This document shows positions 1 to 11,800 of a stretch of DNA of 30,504 nt, piece by piece. The position numbers were made by a program, and so were the translations under genes. The stretch spans positions 1 to 30,504 of the forward strand of contig JAPEVF010000556.1 in NCBI GenBank assembly GCA_029747585.1. Reading direction: 5' to 3'. Every line of letters begins with the position of its first letter. The first letter of the stretch is position 1. The stretch comes from Pleurotus djamor. Taxonomy: Eukaryota > Basidiomycota > Agaricomycetes > Agaricales > Pleurotaceae. The notes under the pieces were generated by a model, which had not been told where the DNA came from, ran no database searches, and saw only the letters and a program-made list of their open reading frames with translations.

Positions 1-517
1 CAAAGACATTGGGCGCGTCATATGATGCTGATAACGAAGGTACCCATTCGCTGCGAAGACAACCATGTATAAAGCTATCATAGCATTGTCAGTAAAACAT
101 GAAATTGAAAGCAAATTGGAGGAGACACACCATAGACGACACTCTGAAGGAGTACTGCAGCTACTGCCGTAGGAATCGGAGACATGGGTACCAATACGAG
201 CCCAAGTGCATTTGAGGTAGTTATAGTGAGCTTGCGGCCAGAAGGTGAAGCATGAGATCGATCATGATCGGATGAGCGAAGTTCCTGGCCGTGTCAAGGC
301 CGTGTCACGTCACGCGTCACGATCCACCGGCGTTCAAACGCTTACCCGGAACCATCACCAGCGTTGAACTTTTCATTGTTTTCAACACATACCATGGCTG
401 CGCGCAGGAAGATCGACCAGCCACGCAACCGGGCAAGAGACTGACCTTGGGAAGCTTCATCGGCAGTGAACACAATACTTGCGGTGTGCAGGTATCACCG
501 CGACGCCCACACACTCC
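1..517. other. 5' flank of the antiporter gene, no gene seen
   Basis: No reading frame here resembles a known protein; the small open frames on both strands overlap one another and lack recognisable motifs. The stretch probably holds the upstream regulatory region of the antiporter that starts at 640. A cluster of three TCACG words lies at 305-321, described under findings. Confidence 0.5.
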
Positions 518-526
518 ATATATAAA
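518..526 (+). promoter_or_regulatory. TATA box of the antiporter gene
   Basis: The string ATATATAAA lies about 115 bases before the proposed start codon at 640. With initiation about 30 bases downstream, the 5' leader would be roughly 85-90 bases. Assigned from motif and position only. Confidence 0.5.
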
Positions 527-639
527 CGTCAAACTCTCATCTGCTCGTGTCTCATAAGAAGTATTTCAAGCTCAACTCGATTCATGACTGTGTGAACTTG
601 TAGGTGCTTCCTGCAGCTTCTCCCCAGCGCGCGGTCTTG

Positions 640-2351
640 ATGTCGTCTCCACTTCTCACTGTATCGATGCTCCCCGACTTTTTAGGGAGCAAAAGGGCGG
701 CAGCTGAGCAGGCGCGTGTTTCGTCGCCACTACCCGCTTCAACTGACAGGCTGATCTTCTCGCTCCTAGGGCGGAATTATCTCTGGTGATAACCCCGCCA
801 CATACAATGGAAATGACCCATTTCGTCTTTGGGCGATTCAGACGGGTGAGTTTATAGAAAACATGTAACCATCATATCATCACTTACGTTTGTTTCAGTT
901 CTCATCATCGTGACTTCTCGCATCTGTTACTTGGTTCTCGGACGGACGAAGCAACCCCGAGTCGTGGCCGAGGTCATGGGGGGTATCGTCCTTGGTCCTA
1001 CCCTCCTTGGACGCATACCAGGATTCAGCGATACGATCTTTCCGCAAGAATCACTTCCCCTCCTTCAACTATGCGCAACACTGGGTCTCGCTGGATTTCT
1101 GTTTCTAGCCGCTCTTGAGATCGACATCGTCGCGATGACACAGTTTGGAAAGAGAGCTTTCGCAGTCTCCGTTGCTGGGCTGGCGTTTCCCGTCGGCTTT
1201 GGAGCTCTCTTGGCCGCCATTTTGTACCCGCAATTCAGCGATCCATCCGTCAATTTCGCTCATTTCATCCTTTTCAACATCGTTTCGGTCAGCATTACGG
1301 CGTTCCCGATCCTTTGCCGGATGCTTGAGGAACTTCGCCTGTTTGATACCCAACTTGGCGTTGTGGTTATCACTGCTGGTGTCGGTAACGACATTGTTGG
1401 TTGGATACTTCTCGCCCTCGCTGTGACCTTGACCAACTCTGGTCCGTCACTCACTCCCTTGTGGATCGTGCTCGCCTGTGTGGCGTTTACCATCGTGAAC
1501 TTGTTCCCTGTCAGATGGGGATACCGATATTTGGCTCGAAGGATAGGCGGTCTTGACCGAGGCGTACCATCGGCGTTCATGATGTCTCTGGCAATCTTCA
1601 TTCTCCTTCTCAACGCATTTTTCACGGATATCATCGGCCTTCATGCAATATTTGGTAAGTTTTTTGAAGGCCACCCTTTCAGTCTTGGACTCTGTTCAAC
1701 GCCTTTCTTATCAGGCGCATTCCTATCTGGCCTTCTCATTCCTCGAGACAACGGATTTGCTCGAAATATGTATACCCGCCTGGACGACATCATCTCCACG
1801 ATTTTTCTCCCCATCGTGCGTTTCGTTCTTCCACTCTCGTACCCTTAATGGACTCATCGTTTTGTCACAGTACTTCACGCTATCTGGACTCAGGACAGAT
1901 CTCGGGCTTCTGAACACCGGGAAGGCGTGGGGATTCACCATTCTTGTTTGCGTCCTCGCATTCGCTGGGAAGTTCCTGGGATGTGGGGCCGCAGCGAGGT
2001 TGACGGGGTTCAATACGCGAGAATCGTGTGCCATCGGCACCTTGATGACATGCAAAGGGTGTGTACCATACTTCCTATCTTACACCCAGTTCCTGACTGC
2101 CATCATGTAGGCTACTGGAGCTCATCGTGATCAATCTCGGATTACAAGCGCGAATATTGACGAAAATTGTATTCGCGATGTTTGTCGTCCATGCGATGGT
2201 TTTGACTTTCATCATCACACCCTTGACGGCGCTTATCCTTCCGGAGAGGGTTCGCAGTGGGCTGTCGAAAGCTTCGGGGGACACCGAAAGCTCGAGAGGG
2301 AGCGGAAATACTAGTGTTAGTGCCATTGTTGTTGAGCCTGAAAAGGTATAG
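640..2351 (+). CDS. K+/H+ (Na+/H+) antiporter, CPA2 family
   Basis: Monovalent cation/proton antiporter of the CPA2 family (fungal Kha1-like), an integral membrane protein for K+ and pH balance. Six exons splice in frame: 640-660, 770-845, 899-1654, 1715-1815, 1871-2058 and 2111-2351, giving about 460 residues. Hydrophobic helices fill most of the protein. Family landmarks include KQPRVVAEVMGGIVLGP near the N-terminus, the ion-site-like GNDIVGW, GLHAIFGAFLSGLLIPR across the third intron, and the TCKG/LLELIVINLG junction across the fifth. The protein is about half the length of yeast Kha1 and lacks its long cytosolic tail, ending soon after the last helix. The first exon (MSSPLLT) is the least certain part; it joins in phase at GGIISG. 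It looks like a housekeeping gene beside the cluster. Confidence 0.85.
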
Positions 2352-2633
2352 AAGATACAGATACCGTGTGTGCGAGCCTTCTACATACAACACTAACATT
2401 GGAACGGGTGTTATTTAGAAATACACCGCCCATCCGATGACCTCGCTACTTGAACCTCCAGGGTGCTATGTGTTGGAAATCCACGAAAGTACTCGAAGGA
2501 GGGTCTTACTCGTGTTGGAGATCAAAGGATTGGGTTGAGCGTATTGTCAGATTCCCACAGGGGTGCTAAGGGGTTGATGACGAGTTGAGGATTTTCAGTT
2601 GCTTATTCTCTCTGGACACTTAAGAGAAAACGG

Positions 2634-4602
2634 TTAAGATGTACCTCGTTTGCTCCCCCAAGTACGCAGCATGTTTCTCGAGTTAAGGCTGAATCAAACC
2701 CATGTTTATTTTGTCAAACGCGTTCGGAGGAGTCAGGGGGCTTGGGCCAACTCACGATATCAAGAGAGAGTTGACATACACTAAATGATGGAGATGACTT
2801 GAGTCACAAGCAAGAAGTAGTGGACAAAAGAAGGCCTACATTTGCTGAGAACAATGTGGAACGCGACGTATATCAACTTTGAAGGGAGCGCCAACCACTG
2901 GTTGCATCGTGAGAGATGAATCGAACGTAGGGCTCCAAAGCAGCCTATTCACTACTCACAGTTGCGAGGTTTAGAGCACTGATAATTCTGTGGGTAAGCG
3001 AGAGTCAGTAAGCCGATGGATGGATATAAGACGAAAGCGGAGAGTTGATAGGTACACAGTGAGAGACCCGATCCCGATGGCGTAGATGATCAACAGGTCT
3101 ATCATCTTTTCAGTCCTATGGTTGAGGTTGATGAATTAGTCAGTCCACTACACGCTCGCGGAGGTTAGGGCCCATACCTTTTGATACCTGAGCGACCAAC
3201 ACGCAGGAAATGGACTAGAGCCACTGAAATAACGATGTCGCAAAGGATTGCACTGCCAAGTTCGATTGATCCAGAAACCTGGTGGATGCAATATGCAGTG
3301 AGGTTAGGAAGAAGGCAAGTGAAAATAGATGCATGAGCCTGAGGAATTCTCACTCTGTTCTCGATGGAGTGGTCATTTGCACTGGATGTAACGTTGATTT
3401 GTCTGTTCCATCCATCATCAACGGGATATTACGAGGGGGCAAACAAAGTAACGCACCCCTTCGCCATTTCTAGGTGTGATCGTGAAAAGCTAAGGGATAG
3501 GCGTCACCATAGGCAGGATATTTGGCGAACTCACTCATCCCACTACCTGGAACGGGCCGCGTGGTAAGTTTTTCATCGTTCAAAATCTTTGGACGCTCAC
3601 CGAATTGGATTGCGATAAGAAATATCTGGAGACGGAAGAAGAGATTATCCCTATTGGCGCCGAGAGAAACGAAATAAGGGTGTTGGAACCTACAAGAGAG
3701 GCTATAACTGGCCGGCTCTTGCTCACTTGAACATTGGTCGAGTCATGAGACAATCCATTGACGCGTAATAGAAGGCTCACAGCGCCAGACACGATAGCTG
3801 AAAACACTGGATTGAAAATGTCTCAGAAACCCATGGTCAAAGGAGATGGTGAAGTACCGACCTTTGTACAAGCGCCGTCGTCGCGTACTGGGGGGAAGAG
3901 TTATCATGGTCAAACGGGCAGGTGATTGAATTGAACATGCCGAGAAGAAGATGGAAATCTGTTGGGTATTTGATCATCAGTGATAGTGATCCAGTATGTA
4001 AAACAGGGATGAGCGGATTCTCCGTACAGGAAGGGTGCTGAGATTGGTGGGAACATGATTCACAGATTTGTGTGAGACATTGAAACGACAAGGTAAACGT
4101 AGACACACATTGGCTCAGATAGATCCACAGTCGCGCGAAGGTAGAGAGTCTTGACTGCATGTGTGATGCAAGCAGCGTGAAGAATGTCAAGCATCCTAAG
4201 TCAGTCATTTAGTCGGAATTTCGTCAAGGGATGGAGGGATGCCATTGACACACAGAATGGCGGTAACCTATGAAGATCGATGCATCAGTTCATCTAAGAG
4301 GGTAGAAAGAAGAGGCTGAGACCGCACAGATGACTTCATCGAGTAATGGTCTGCGTGGTATGTACGATAATAGTACGTGGCTTGAGCGATAGCAATACCA
4401 AAAAGCCTGAGCCAAGCGTCAATATTTACGGACAAAGTGGGGTAAGAACGTTCAGGATTTACGGGAACATCACGATGCAACCTGATAAACGGTCCGATAT
4501 CAGTTCTGTGAGCACTCACGCGAGGACAAGGGGGTTTTTCATGCCAAATAACATGGGGCTGAGGGTGCGAGCAAAGGCATGTACCAGATTTGAAGAGGAC
4601 AT
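2634..4602 (-). CDS. DUF6534-type multi-span membrane protein
   Basis: Member of the uncharacterised basidiomycete DUF6534 membrane family (about seven helices, receptor-like). No open frame covers it; I spliced it from many short exons. Starting at 4602 (MSSSNLV), clear pieces are LFGIAIAQATYYYRTYHAD (exon 4328-4406), a 14-base exon at 4254-4267 (VTAIL), MLDILHAACITHAVKTLYLR (from 4195), ALVQSVFSYRVWRLSKSRP across 3862/3806 and 3781/3725, LIFLIAIQFG, IELGSAILCDIVISVALVH (3178-3278), and RTEKMIDLLIIYAIGIGSLT (3056-3115). The end is LSKLYVNSLLISLNSRNMLR (2840-2634). The last part matches the family's conserved KLYxNSLLaxLNsR tail. Two stretches, about 3959-4106 and 3280-3560, are not fully resolved and may hide one or two more small exons. 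It converges on the antiporter gene. Function unknown. Confidence 0.75.
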
Positions 4603-5310
4603 GACGCGAGCAATGATAGTGATACGAGTGAGATTGGGAAGTCAAGCAGGGGAGTTTTGTACCCTTGATACTTGTACCCCTGGTAGATTCAGTTGTGATG
4701 ATATCGAACCGTTATAGATCAGGACGGCTAGAATCGTGTGGAAAAGGTTGCCTCAGATGAGCCGACTACCTATCAATAGGCCTTGAAGTCGACAGCTCAG
4801 AGTTCACCATGCGCTATGCGACTTGTGAGAAATGGGAGGCGCATTGGGCAGTCGATGCTGAGAGACGAAACAGCATGAGAGACGACTTGGCTGAGGCTCA
4901 GAAGCTAGTACCAATGCGCGATACTTCTGGTAGACTGATGGTTGCTCCATCTGCCGGGCAATTACATCATCCGTTGAAAGCGAGCTGTTGACCAGCTGCG
5001 AGAACGTAGACGAGAAACGGTGCGCAGGTAAGTGCTTGAGGGGCAGTAAATCCAAGTCCCCGGACGTGTTAGACAGTCAGCGAGGTCAACAGGCTCCAGA
5101 AGGGGGTGAGGAGGTCGCTCTATTCATTTCAAGTCTCATGCCTGGGCATCTAGACCTGGGTTGAGAAAAGCGGAGATAGAATATCTGAATATCCGTTCTC
5201 CATCACGTGGCCGTGACTGCCAAGCAATTGCATTTGCGGGGTACAAGGACGACACAAGTACATATACTCTACAAGCCTCCATTGTTCTTCGGCAACATAA
5301 TCAGCTACTT
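4603..5310. other. Intergenic stretch between DUF6534 gene and P450
   Basis: This 708-base gap lies upstream of the DUF6534 gene and downstream of the P450, both on the minus strand. Open frames at 4804-5055 and 4809-4991 overlap on opposite strands and show no family motif. No TATA box, repeat or RNA gene stands out. Confidence 0.5.
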
Positions 5311-7767
5311 TCAAAGCTTCACAGGTGTTACACGCATTGGCAACACGTTCCCCGCCTTCGGGTTGCTCTTCAACATGGGCTTCTGGACGATCATGGATTT
5401 CGTCATGATATCCGATGCAGGGACGGCCAATTCGAACTCAAACGCACGGAGGAGCGTAAACAAAAATGCCTTCATCCTTTAGCTCATGAATGAGACGAGC
5501 TTACACCTGACGCGGGCAACAAGAAGCCACTCACTCGATTAAAGAGAATTTGTACCCAATGCAAGCACGCGAACCACCCAAGAATGTCAATTGGTTGCTC
5601 CAGATGCCTGGGATAGCACGAGACGCCTCAGGCGGAGCGATCCAGCGGTCAGGTCTGTCCGAAGCTGGTCAGTAGAACACAGTGTCTAGTGACCGAAGTT
5701 AAGCAAAACGTACATGAACTCAGTAGCATCTTCGCCCCATATTGGGACGAATGTATTCGTGGACGCAATGGGTAGCATTATGATCTGACCAGCCTTAATC
5801 CTGTCGGGAATGCGCACGTTAGGAAGAAAATACACAATGTGGAACCTCTGCACGAACTGAATAGAGTGGTGGACGACCCCGTGGATGTCTGTGACAGGGT
5901 GGCTGAGGGGAATAACATCATCTATAAGAGCCGCACGACCAACTAAAGGCACAGGTGAGTGTAGACGCAACGCCTCACGAACGACCCGATCCAGGTATGG
6001 CAAAGCATCGAGATCATCCATCGATGGGATATCCGTAGGTACGGCCAACAACTCCTCACGAAGGGAGGATTGGATCTCTGGATGTTGAGAAAGGGAAAAG
6101 AGTGCCCATGCCGTCGCCGTGCTGGTATGCGCCTTGTTAAGTACATTCCCTAGAGCCATTGAAGCTGATAGCAACCCACCTCGTAGTTTCGTGGCCAACG
6201 ACGAGAAAAGTCGGTATTTCTGAAGTTGGTGCCATCAGCATCAATCATGATCACGGGGAAACGTAGGCATACGGGCTAGGACGTCTTCGTCACTCAGTCT
6301 CGAAGATTCAGGGATATCATCCGACGTATTGGCTTTCACGAGTAAGGAGAGCAAAGTGCGCGATTTCGCGAATTGCTCGGGTTCTTCGAATGCGCCTTTC
6401 CGGGATTGTGTGACGGCAGCCTTGCTGGAGGAAAGAAGCTGGTTACCGATACGACGCATGATCGATTGGGCGTTATTTGTGATACGGTCGCTTGGAGTTT
6501 TCTTTCAAGGGACGACCGTTAGCGACGAAACTGGGAAGGGATGGATGAAACTGACGACTGAAGTCAAAACAGGGAATATGAGCCTCAACAACATCAGAAA
6601 GCCACTCTGTGTACCCGCTCGAAAAATGGTCGAAAACGCGATATTGAGTTCATTGGGCTCTCCCTTTAACGCGTTGAAAGAATAGTTGAAACCTAGACCA
6701 GATAAGGGAGCAGTGAGCTATCAAATTTGGGGCTGGATGGAGGGAGACTGACCAGCAAGACCAATGACATCAAGCGACATTCGACTGAGCCAAGAAAGCG
6801 CATCAATGGTCCCCTTGCTTTTCTCTTTGGTTATTTCTTCAAGCCATCGCTCGCGAAGCTGATAGGGTGGGGGGGGGGGGCAAAATTCAGGTCATCGGCA
6901 ATCCGAGCGACGATGAAATCGAACCTCAATTGATTTTTCCACGAAGATCGTTGTGAGATCACGTATTTGCGAATTACCAAACGCTGGATTCTAAATAGAA
7001 ATGATTGGGTTGGGTGGGCGGTATAAGAAGGTGATACCGCGCACCATGACTCTGCGCTTCCATGTGGAGCGTTGTCAGAGGACAGACCGTTCAAGAGGGA
7101 TCCAAGAACATACCTGTCTCTTGTGGGCTTCGCCTGAGAAAAGGGGCACCAGGGTGAGGACTCCTGTTATTAGGAGAGAACGGGAAAGGAACCTACCTTC
7201 TGCAACTAAAAGTCCTGTTGATTGTTGGAGGGTGAGCATAAGTTTTGGCGAGTAAATGACCGCCTACCTGGGCCAACCACACGAGCCAAACTTTGCCTGC
7301 CGATCAGTGGACGTTCATACAGATCGCCGTTCATGAGAATGTGTCCCTGAGCCTTTGGATCGAGCGTAAATAAGCGGCTGATCTGTCAACAGGATACTGT
7401 GAGCATGCACTTGAAGAGGCATGAAGGGACGAGACGTACCCCAAATGGTCCCTTCACTTGGAAGGTTGGGCCGTAAGTGTCAATCCACTCATTGGCAGCA
7501 GTATACTACACTGAGTGAGACGGAACCAGTCTGCCTGAAGTATGGCATGCTTACCTGGTCAAATACTTCCTGGATGTTCCCCAAGAAGAACCTTGTATTC
7601 GGTGGTCCGGGGAGGTGCCGTAACGGCGAGCTAAGTTCGCCATATAGGACTTTGAAGAGCTTGTAAGCCCCAAAAGCTGCAAGACCGGCACCGGTAGTCA
7701 GTATGTACTGAGCGATAGACATGAGGAAAAGTGGGAGACTGGTCGCGGAGCTTATGTCAATCTCCAT
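5311..7767 (-). CDS. Cytochrome P450 monooxygenase
   Basis: Membrane-anchored P450, expected to hydroxylate or oxidise the polyketide. About 15 exons splice in frame. The start at 7767 gives a short leader, a hydrophobic anchor ([20 protein letters not shown]) and the proline hinge RHLPGPPN. Next come the helix C region HKRQRRVMNPAF, the I-helix GHETTSTATAW (normally GxxT/S), ExxR in [16 protein letters not shown] (PERF-like) and the haem loop [10 protein letters not shown] with its cysteine ligand. The C-terminus reads [16 protein letters not shown] and ends VTPVKL. All signature residues are present, so it looks functional. Three consecutive microexons (7197-7214, 7114-7133, 7045-7056) encode the helix C region. 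The intron at 6859-6924 carries a run of 12 C on the coding strand next to its acceptor. It lies on the same strand as the PKS and downstream of it. CYP family not assigned. Confidence 0.92.
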
Positions 7768-8841
7768 TTTATGGGAATTGTCGTGTGATGGTGTGAGTAG
7801 TAGCGGGCGACAGCGACGTGTACTGATGGACTTCGCGTTTGGCCATGGTAAAGACTCATCATGAAAAGTTAAAATTGAGCTAAACGGGGGAATGGAGTTG
7901 TTGAAGGGATGGAATGAATGAGGAGCTCTGGTCTCCTCCAATGCTTGTAGTTCTCGAGGATTCCGAGGCTCTGTCTGGCCTTCGGCACATCTCGCAACCC
8001 GTCACGACCTCGCTGATTCATACCACCGAGGGGAAAGATAGAATGACTGATGCTAACTGGGGGTATTGATCGAGAGCGCGAACCACGGATTCTGAGCGGA
8101 CAGTTCGTGGAGAATGGGCGATTTTACACCCCAGATCTGGGTTGACAGGGCCGCTGCCACAGAGACCTGATCGTTCGTAGACCAAGCCGAAGCAGGAAGC
8201 CTGTTCAGAGATACTCAGTCGTGGGTGTAGGCAGGTGTAGACGTGATATGGTCCGTGATGCGTGGTCACCGTGATAATATTTGATGAACTACAATCTGAT
8301 GAAGAAGAGTCCATCAGAATGACAAAAATACTTCAGGCTTCCAGGTATCACCAATTCTTGGATAATGGATTTGACCGCGCGGTCACGAATTCCACTGGTG
8401 CATCGGAACTATGTTGATTTGATGCAGATGTACGACGCCACCACATGCTTTGATGGCTTTATCGGTCTGGCTTGTAAGCGGGAGTTTCTGATTGATGGGG
8501 ATGATAGCGTGTAGCAATGCAACTGATACCACAAATAGTCGTGGGGAAGAGATTTTGGACGGGCCCGTGTATAAACATGCACAAAGAACACGCCCTCCAC
8601 ACAGCCACAATGTTCCAGGGTTCAACGGAATCGACGTCATTGTCAACCTGTGTCTTCATGCTTGTTCGACCAAAAGTTTCGGCCTCCATACTGTCTCCAC
8701 ACCTGCGAAAGAACATGATGGACACTTTGTTGGCAGCCAGAGACTCCGTCACAGTGTTCAAGCTGTTCCGTCGTGGCTGATGAATCGAAATCAAGGAATA
8801 AGATTCGCGTCCATCCATAATTACATGAGGGGAGTCGCGGA
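7768..8841. other. P450 upstream region, no gene seen
   Basis: This 1,074-base gap separates the P450 start from the PKS stop codon. Open frames on both strands (8018-8314, and the start of 8492-9106) overlap each other or run antisense into PKS exons and carry no motif. The one notable element is a 14-base perfect palindrome at 8372-8385. Confidence 0.55.
8372..8385. promoter_or_regulatory. Perfect palindrome TGACCGCGCGGTCA
   Basis: A 14-base perfect palindrome lies about 605 bases upstream of the P450 start. Its core is CCG-CG-CGG, an everted pair of the triplets bound by fungal Zn2Cys6 regulators as dimers. Its half-site recurs upstream of the enoyl reductase gene (21004-21011). About two 14-base palindromes are expected by chance in a window this size, so a binding site is only a guess. 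Confidence 0.3.
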
Positions 8842-11800
8842 CTACGTAACCTTCCAGTGCATGAGCCATTTCTCGCAATCCTTACGTGCGAGACGAGGAA
8901 GCTGCGGGTTGTTCAACGTCTTGGAATACATCCGGGCTCGTTGGCAAGCCACCCAAGGGGCGAGACCTAGAACCTCAGTTGGATATCGACGCATGGTCTC
9001 ATTGGTGAACGCATCGGCAAAAAAGCTGAGGAGGGGCATGGCAGGGATGCGGTTGGAAGTTGTAGCATGGGTTTCTTCTTCTAAGCGCCTGAACCAATCA
9101 GTGTAGGAGACAAGCGGCACGTCCAAGACATCCGCGATATCTGTGATGAGTGATGACCACTGCGCGGGAAGGGGATGGATAACGTGCATAACCCCCTCTG
9201 CGGGGCTCATCGCAATCTCAAGGATGGCTTTCGCAGCAATTTGCACTGGGAGCCACGATACATCCTGGAGAAAAACATTAACAGGAATGAAATTTGAACG
9301 GGATATAGAGACCTACGTCTATGCCGATCGGGAGGCATTTCAAGAATTGCGTCGATTTGACCATTGAGGGGAACCAATGAGAGCTATCCCAAGTGCCGAC
9401 GTGACTGCCAGACAGTTGACCAACTCGAAGAATACAAGTCCGAATCTTGTGGGACTGTCCATATTGGCGTACTAGTTCCTCGGCTATCCATTTCGATTGA
9501 AGATACCCTGAAGCGTCGGATCGTTTGGGGAAAGGGAGACTCTCTATCATGTCAGGAGTGATCGCTTCTTCAGCAATGGGGGTTTCTGAGACAGCGACTG
9601 GAATAAGTTAGCAAACCCATCGAGGTCAAGAAGTGTTTGGCTCACATTGGCAAACACCCGTTGTACTGATGAATATGAATGCAGGGGTAGTCACCAGGTC
9701 GGTATCACATAACAGTTGAAGAAGTGACAGGGTAGAGCGCAGCAAAGGGTGGAAGTAAGACAAGTCTTCCACGAAATCTGACTTCCAAGCTTTTGTATCT
9801 ACGCGTCAGCATCAGCGACTTGAGCAAATATATATTGACATACCACAGTGGATGGCGTGCGTTACGGTGGATCGGAGCTACAAGTGCACGTTAGTCTCAG
9901 TGAGGATCGTTTCGGTGGGCAGACCTCACTTGTTTGAGAGTATCATTTGCGAGGCCCATCATTGGAGCATCGGGCTCGAACTTGAGGTACGTAATGCAGG
10001 CAGAGTCTGCAGAAGACTCTGGAAGGCCTTGAGCTCTGAGGCTTTGCATTTGTCGTTCGCGTATATTGGTATTCGGTTGATCCCTATACAAGACGTATAT
10101 GGTCACAGAATGGGCTTCGAGAATGGTGTGCAACAGGTGGGCGCCTAATGCCCCAGTGGATCCAGTAAGCAACACGACCATTTGAGATGAACGAGTTAGG
10201 GATCGCTGACGAGGCGAAAGGGGTGGCGAGTTCATTGGCGGGTTGAGCAAGAGAGAGAGCGCAGACAACATTTTCCGTGGGCCTTGCTGTAGTAGTTCTG
10301 TTTTGTCCACGGCATGTAGGGTATTCGTGGGGTCGGGAAGCATTTGCAAGATATCAAGGAGGGTGGCGTTGGCAAGCAGACGAATCTCGCTGAGTTCTAG
10401 AGAAAATTCTTTGTGGAGAGCCAAAGAGAGTTTCGCCGCGACTAAGGAGTCCATGCCATACGCTGTGAGGGGGACTTCGGGAAGGAGATCGTCGGCAGGG
10501 ATGTCTAGCATTCGTTTCACGAGTTCCTTGAGTCCGGTAGACGGAGAGTCCAAAGGGTCAAGGGAATCGGGCATTCCAGTGCCTGTCGAGGCAGAGAGTA
10601 AATGATGTCCCATTTGGGTAAGTCCAACATCTTCTTCTAGCTTGTCCCACGCCATGGAGGGGATATAGTGATTCATACGGTGTCCGCTATCGATACAGCC
10701 AATTATATCTTCTATCAAAGGTATGAGTTCTGGGGGAGAATGTTAATGCTGAGAAGTAGTGACTAGATGCATACACGAATGATACCTTGGAAGGTGTACT
10801 GCCACCCAGTCATAAAATATTTCCGCCGGCGTTGCACAGCATCAACGAGCTTGGATCCGGCTACAGGCGGGCAAGCAAAAGAGCAAGCGTTTTCCATCCT
10901 TCTGACGGCACTGTCGACAATGTGCTTTGAGCTAGAGAGAAAGTGACATTTTATTACGAGGAAAATTCAAGGTGAAAATGGAAAGTAGCGCACGCGACAT
11001 AGGGGCTTTGCCCCCCATTACCGAATACTGCGGCCATGGACGAAAACATGATGATGAACCTCAGGGAGCCCAAGTTTAAGCTTGCTTGCAATGATGATAA
11101 TGCGCCATATGTACTTTGATATGCGATAGAGAAGTCCTCCGGGGTAGTGTTGACGAATAGGGTGTCTGAGGCACTGTTCGTCATGAAGAAGCAACCTTCG
11201 ACTTTGAGAGGGAGTGACTGGACGAGTTCACGCATCGCCGTCGCGTGACGAGCATCGAGTTGTATAGCGCGGAGATCCAAGTCAGCCCGAGATTGAAGAT
11301 AGGTGATAACTCGATATCTGGCTTTGTCTTCCAGACGTTCGAGTCGGGTGGGAGGACCAGATCGAGAGGTGAGAACAATGGAGCGAGCACCTCTCTAAGG
11401 GAAGGGAGTTAGGCATGTAAGACAGACGGAAAGAAGCCAGGTGCCTACTTGATACATCCATAGAGCAAGCTGGACTCCCAGACTACCAAGACCCCCAATC
11501 AATAGATAAGATTTGTCTCTGGAAAATATATCCTTGTGATCATCTTGAAACAGAATTTGACCACTGGTATTGTTCATTGGGTAGTTCCCGCCGATATCTC
11601 GGAGAGCGCAACGGAGGGCATCTCTGGCCAAGACAGGAGTCCGAGATATAATCGTTTCGATGGATGTCTTCCCGTGATTCCATAGAAACACTGAGCCGGA
11701 CGCAGTGCAAAGGAGGTCTGATATTTTCAGAACTTCGCCAGTATCATCACCGGAAACGATGAGATCGAACGAATGGGGACCTAATCCATATAGTTCGAGA

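Noticed and set aside
1816..2110. Stops at 1848 and 2110 that seem to break the antiporter
   Set aside because: Both fall inside short GT-AG introns, and the joined exons match the family.
8492..9106. 204-residue plus-strand open frame
   Set aside because: Most of it is antisense to the last PKS exons, and it has no motif or plausible protein composition.
10243..10605. 120-residue plus-strand open frame
   Set aside because: It is antisense to the PKS ACP and thioester-reductase exon, whose motifs are clear.
10950..11010. Possible loss of the KR C-terminus after GQSPYVA
   Set aside because: An intron with donor GTGCGC joins YVA to SKHIVDSAVRRMENA, which continues in frame into the ACP region.
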